A DNA stretch of 10,505 bases from Cudoniella acicularis. Taxonomy: Eukaryota > Ascomycota > Leotiomycetes > Helotiales > Helotiaceae. A program made the position numbers and the translations under genes. The DNA lies in contig JAAMPI010001788.1 of NCBI GenBank assembly GCA_013054445.1, forward strand, positions 1 to 10,505, in the 5' to 3' direction. Positions 6,024 through 10,505 of the stretch are shown here, one piece after another. Under the pieces are notes generated by a model. It had not been told where the DNA came from and searched no databases. It saw nothing but the letters and a program-made list of their open reading frames with translations. How positions within the stretch are numbered: the stretch's first letter is position 1; every line of letters starts with the position of its first letter.

Positions 6024-9000
6024 ATGGCTTCTGCATTGAAGCGCAAGAGAGGTCCCATGGAGGTCCCGGAGACTCCAAAACGTGCGAAATCAATCAAAGA
6101 TTCTACTGTCGACCCGCTTCAAAAACTAAGTTCATCCAACGCGGGCTGGGAAGCAGCTTTCAACCCACCACCCAAAGCAAAAGAATTAGCGAGGAGAAAT
6201 GGAATCAATGGCGATACGAATAGCCCTCAGATTAATTCAGAGATTAAGTCAGCTTCACCAGAAGCTATCGACTTTGAAGATTTGAAACAGGGGGATCAAT
6301 ACGTGGACAAGCCAGTTGCGAGCAAACTTGGAGAAAAATGGAAAGATGGAGTCAAATCCAAAATATGGGCATTGTCCGAGTCCATAGGAGGCCGCATGAT
6401 CAATGTCGATCCGGTATTTTCAATTGATGAGAAGTATGCATTCATATTGCACCATTCTTCGACCACCACTAATTGCTTGCAGATTTATTATCGTAGCTAG
6501 CCGCACCTCTCTTCATGTCTATTCGACCTCGAACTCTCTTCTCACTCGGTCCATCAAACCCAAAATCAGCGGAACCCAAGCCAATACTCGGATTATAACA
6601 TATTGTTTATCGCCAACCGACTCGAACATCATTTGGGTTGCCTGCTCCGATGGATCAATTTACAGCATAGATTGGAGATCTGGAGAGGGGGCCGATCAAT
6701 GGTGGGGAATATCGTCTACGGGATGCATACACATGGCTGTGGCTTCTATGGAATCTGCTGGCCGAAGAAGAGATGTTGTTTTCACCACCGAAATGAGAAA
6801 AGATGGGCGTTGGCGAGTCACGGCGAACGAACTGGCGCCGCCAAATACTTCAATCAAAACGGTAGCCAGAACAATATACACATCACATAACCAGGTTAGC
6901 TTTTTGAAAACGGCAAAAGAAGGCGCTGTTATTGTTGGTGCGGCCGGTGATAAAATCATACTTGGACGCCTAAGATCGACCGATTACGACACAGTGGACA
7001 AGATTAAGTACGAATTCCGAGTATTCGAAGCCACAGACTCAATATCTTCATTGGATTTAAAAGTTTCCGACAGGTCTTGGACAGAAGATTCGAAGAAATC
7101 TATCTTGAAGCGGATACCGGTGGTGGATCTCGTGGTTGGAGATGTTCGCGGTGCAATATTCGTCCACAACGACCTTCTCGCAAATATTATTCGCTCTCAA
7201 GACGGTACTCTTCCACCAGGAATCAGTTTGGCACCACGGAAACTCCATTGGCATCGGCAAACTGTACACACCGTGAAGTGGTCCCTTGATGGTAAGTATT
7301 CACGCATCGAGAAATGAATAACGTTAACGTATTGTAGGCAACTACGTGATTTCTGGCGGAACTGAGACGGTTTTGGTGCTGTGGCAATTGGATACCGGAA
7401 AAATACAATGTCTACCTCATATGTCTGCAACTATCCAAAATGTTGTTGTTTCCCCTACCGGGTCATCGTATGGAATCCAGCTAGCTGATAATTCAGCAAT
7501 GATTTTGTCTACTGCGGAGCTTCAACCAACAACCAGCATCGCAGGTATTCAAGCCAGCGTTCTCTCCTCAGAAGAAACCCCGGGATCAACAGTATTACGG
7601 CTCCGCGAAGAATCCTGGAAGCCGCCTCTAGTCCAGCGCATTCCTGCCGCCATAAATCCCGCATTGCCTTCGCAATTGCTTTTGGCTGTTGGACAGACTC
7701 AAGAAATTGATACTTCTGATCCTTTAGTCTTGGGCTCACCTTTCCTCCAAACTTACGATCTCGGATCTGGACACAATCTTTCTCGCCAGGCTTTAACGCG
7801 CTCAAATATAATCAACATTAATACGACTCCCAGTGCTCATCGAGTCTCAGAGCCAAGAGTAACCCACATGAAGTTATCTCATGATGGAAATTGGTTGGCT
7901 ACTGTTGATGAATGGATGCCGCCAGAGCGAGACGTTTCCTTTTTAGGTCATCAGAAACGGGACCTTGAAGCCGATCGTCAATGCAGACGTGAAGTCTTCC
8001 TCAAATTCTGGCAGTGGAGTGACGAAAATAACACATGGGAGCTTGTATCAAGAATCAATAGTCCCCATACTCAAGGACGAAATTCTTCCAACGCAGGTCG
8101 GGTGTTAGATCTTGCTGCAGATCCAGAATTTCTTCGCTTTTCTACCATTGGAGAGGATGGTGTCGTTTCTATTTGGTCGACGAAAGCTCGGAAACGAGAC
8201 GGAGTTTTTGTCCAAGGAAATGATGGGAAAGCCTTTCGAAATTGGTATTGTCAGCATGCAATCTCGCTTGGAAACTTGGGGTTTTCGGAAGAAAATGAGG
8301 TCATAGACATCAACTCCGCAAGCGGCTGTGTTGCTTTCTCAGAAGACGGCTCTGTCCTGGCTGCAGCATGTAGTAGCCAGAATGGGTTACTACATCTTCT
8401 GGATCCAGACTCGGGTGTTGTTCGCCAGTCAACTACAGGATTGTTCCGAGGACCTGTTACGAGAATGGAGTTTCTAGGGCCAGATTTGATTACGCTTTCG
8501 GAGCAGCTCAGCGTTTTCGATCTTGTCTCCAATGAAATAAATTTTAGCATCAGGTTGGCTTCTAACGTCAAACAACTCTCCGATGAGCAGAAAAGAGAGA
8601 TGATGCACTTGGCTGTCGACCGAAAGAGCCGTACCTTTGCAGTTGCGCTACCTGTTCTAAATATTGCGGATAAAGATACCAAATCCCTCGCACATAGACA
8701 ATCCGAGCTGTTCATATTTCACCGAGACGAACCCGAGCCGCAACTTCAGCAAATCTCTTCTATAATTACTTCTTTACTCCCAGCAGCCGATTCTGAAGGT
8801 TTTATTGTTCTTGACACTGCTGCCGAAGTTCGAACAGTGCACAAGAAGGGAAGTCAAATCATTACTACTTTGGCACAGTCAACAGAAGCTCTACAACTGG
8901 AAACCGATTTTGTGGAGTCTTCAGGCGAGCTCTTACGCCTTGTGGAAGACACAAATGATGAGGAGATGGAAGATTATCAACCCTTAACCCCTGTGGCGAC

Positions 9001-9172
9001 ACAGGACAGCACAGAAGACGATGAGGAGAACGAAGCTCCTGTGGTATCACAACAAAAACTTTCTGAGATATTCGACATTGGACCTTCCTTTGCGCTACCT
9101 CCTTTGGAAGAGATGTTCTACCAAGTAGCGGGGCTTTTCTCAAGCAGGCCGTTTGCACAAAATGTTTCATAA
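6024..9172 (+). CDS. utp17: WD40-repeat U3 snoRNP/t-UTP protein Utp17 (Nan1, WDR75 family), 3 exons, about 1017 aa
   Basis: Exons are 6024-6433, 6483-7291 and 7338-9172. Introns of 49 bp (GTATGC...TTGCAG, branch CTAAT) and 46 bp (GTAAGT...TTGTAG, branch TTAAC) restore SIDEK|FIIVASRTSLHVYS and WSLDG|NYVISGG across the joins. The N-terminus has basic nuclear-localisation-like clusters (KRKR near residue 6, PETPKRAK). Most of the chain is a degenerate WD40 array: blades read as WVACSDGSIYSIDW, HTVKWSLDG, ISGGTETVLVLWQL, LSHDGNWLATVDEW, STIGEDGVVSIWS and VAFSEDGSVLAAA. The tail is acidic, then ends with LSEIFDIGPSFALPPLEEMF, typical of the family. Utp17 belongs to the t-UTP/UtpA subcomplex, which loads first on nascent pre-rRNA in the nucleolus and couples Pol I transcription to 18S processing. 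Yeast Nan1 is about 900 residues. The start at 6024 was chosen for its CACCATGG context; 5991 is in frame in a weaker context and adds 11 residues. Confidence 0.9.
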
Positions 9173-9510
9173 ACTCTTGTTTCCAGGGGCGTTACAAAAC
9201 TTGCATAGCGGATGAGTTGTCTAGCATTTCAGCGTCTAGGAACTTTGTAAGGATTACACAAAGTAAAAAGCAGTTATCTGGAATTCCATGTCTATTTCTT
9301 CCCAATTGAATCCCCCTTTTCTCAATTGGTCACGTGAATTATCCACCAAAGGTGGGGTAGCGGGGTCAATCCCGAAGATATGGTTCGATATGGCGCAATA
9401 CCGAGGACGATTCAAAGGGCGTGTCGTGTGTTGTAGAATCACGCTAATGATGTAGTTATAGCTTCCAAAAAATCCTTTGTCTTTCTTTCCCTTCCTGCAC
9501 AGAATTTAAA
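9173..9510 (+). promoter_or_regulatory. utp17 3' flank and promoter of the dioxygenase gene
   Basis: This 338-bp gap has dense motif content. An 8-bp inverted repeat, ccaattga at 9302-9309 and tcaattgg at 9322-9329, presents two opposed CCAAT boxes around a C/T-rich core that contains CCCCT (a stress-response-type element). A CACGTG E-box lies at 9331-9336. Two SYGGRG (CreA-type) hexamers, GTGGGG at 9352-9357 and GCGGGG at 9360-9365, lie close together. A short palindrome ccacc-aaa-ggtgg covers 9343-9355, and gatatgg is repeated at 9377 and 9387. A pyrimidine-rich leader (about 9472-9500) precedes the ATG. The motif names rest on consensus matching only. Confidence 0.55.
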
Positions 9511-10505
9511 ATGTCGTTCGACTCAATTCCAATCCTAGATCTATCTCTTGCCAAGGACCCAGCAACGAAAGCTGAATTCTTGAAGGAGCTGCGACATGCG
9601 CTTCTTGAAGTAGGATTCTTGTACCTCAAGAATGTCGGCATACCAGAGGAGTTGACACAAGCTGTCATAAAAGAAGGTGTAGCATTCTTTGATCTGCCTA
9701 TGGAAGAGAAGTAAGTCTATCCCCCCTCCCCTTCCCTGCATTTCAAATCTGCGTACCCTCTATCAACAGCACCAAGAATTTCGAATACTAATAGATATTT
9801 GAATTACAGACTCAAAATCGAAATGAAAAACGCCCCTTCTTTCCTAGGCTACTCCCGTCTCGACGCCGAGATCACAGCCCAAATCATCGACCACCGCGAG
9901 CAAATAGACCTCTCTACAGACCACGCAGTCCGAACCCCAGATCAGCCCCTCTACCGCAATCTCTTCGCGCCCACACAATGGCCCACCGCATCCTACCTAC
10001 CAAAATTCAAACCCGTTTACAGCGAATACATAACACGCATGGGCGAAATATCCATCTTCTTCACCTCGTTAATCGCGGAAGCCATCGGCCTGAAAAAAGA
10101 TGCATTCAATAAGTACTTCGACAAAGACCAACAGCACAAATTGAAGATTGTGAAATATCCTGATTTAAAGGAGTTAGGGCTTTGGAAGGAAGGTGAGGAG
10201 GTTGTGGATGGTCAAGGTGTCGGTCCCCATAAGGATAGCATGTTTACCAGTTATCTTTTGCAGGTGACGAAGCATAGGGGTTTGCAGGTGCAGAATTTAC
10301 AGGGGGAGTGGATTGATTGTCCACCGGTTGATGGGACGCTTGTGGTGGCTATTGGGCAGGGGATGGAAGCTTTGACGCAGGGCGTTTGTATGAGTACTAC
10401 GCACAGAGTTCTCTCTCCTGCTCCAGGGACTGGAGCCAGGTTCAGTGTGCCTTTCTTCCAAGGTGTGAGTTTGGATGCCGAGTTTGATGAGTTGAATGAT
10501 TTGGA
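9511..10505 (+). CDS. 2-oxoglutarate/Fe(II)-dependent dioxygenase, isopenicillin N synthase-like (3' end outside window)
   Basis: Exon 1 is 9511-9710 and exon 2 runs from 9810 to the window edge. The 99-bp intron has donor GTAAGT, a TACTAAT branch site and acceptor ACAG, and the join reads PMEEK|LKIEMKN. At least 298 residues are present, of about 330-360 usual for the family. Residues 6-110 match the N-terminal DIOX_N-type region (IPILDLSLA, LRHALLEVGFLYLKNVGIP). The catalytic jelly roll follows: Fe(II) ligands His207 and Asp209 in GPHKDSMFTSYLLQ, His265 in STTHRVLSP, and the 2-oxoglutarate-binding pair Arg277-x-Ser279 in ARFSVPFFQG. All key residues are intact. Such soluble enzymes hydroxylate, desaturate or cyclise small molecules; the substrate cannot be read from sequence. 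The neighbours are housekeeping genes, so nothing here points to a biosynthetic cluster. Codon third positions shift along exon 2, from mostly C/A to mostly G/T after about 10,130. Confidence 0.93.

Noticed and set aside
8251..8715. Minus-strand open frame of 154 codons inside utp17
   Set aside because: It is fully antisense to a conserved WD40-coding exon and has no start context or domain of its own.
9511..10505. Membership of the dioxygenase in a secondary-metabolite cluster
   Set aside because: The visible neighbours are ribosome-biogenesis and polymerase genes. No backbone synthase, transporter or cluster regulator is in the window; only the right flank could change this.

Overview
The window reads as nuclear DNA of a filamentous ascomycete (Pezizomycotina). 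Every gene that can be resolved is interrupted by very short spliceosomal introns (46-61 bp, one of 99 bp) with GTANGT/GTGAGT/GTCAGT-type donors, CTRAY-type branch sites and YAG acceptors. Start codons sit in CACCATGG- or AAAAATG-like contexts. A leotiomycete-type fungus is a guess from the general feel of the proteins and cannot be proved here.

Layout, left to right. (1) 1-171, minus: the N-terminal 57 residues of a small Cys-rich, probably zinc-binding protein running off the left edge. (2) 172-874: intergenic, with a perfect 12-bp tandem duplication. (3) 875-3257, minus: a five-exon gene for a 728-residue protein with a Ser-Pro-rich N-terminus and seven degenerate Cys-Trp-x-Leu-Cys helical repeats; function unknown. 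(4) 3258-5360: about 2.1 kb, locally very GC-rich, with no convincing gene; it holds an 11-bp triplicate and a hairpin made of two opposed CCAAT boxes. (5) 5361-5778, minus: a four-exon gene for Rpb10, the zinc-binding subunit shared by RNA polymerases I, II and III. It is visible only after splicing, because its exons are 36-87 nt. (6) 5779-6023: a compact head-to-head promoter. (7) 6024-9172, plus: a three-exon gene for the WD40 protein Utp17/Nan1 (WDR75 family) of the U3 snoRNP/t-UTP complex. (8) 9173-9510: a promoter rich in CCAAT, E-box and CreA-like sites. (9) 9511 to the right edge, plus: a 2-oxoglutarate/Fe(II) dioxygenase of the isopenicillin-N-synthase-like type, truncated by the window.

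How they fit together: the clearest functional unit is the divergent pair rpb10/utp17. Both serve ribosome production, one as an RNA polymerase subunit (including Pol I) and one as a t-UTP component that couples rDNA transcription to pre-rRNA processing. They share about 245 bp of promoter carrying PAC-like and RRPE-like sequences. The other genes show no obvious pathway link. I see no mobile element, CRISPR array, rRNA or tRNA, and no strong case for a wholly new system. The most unusual items are the repeat architecture of the 728-residue protein, the hidden rpb10 gene with its splice-site hairpin, and the two inverted CCAAT-box hairpins.
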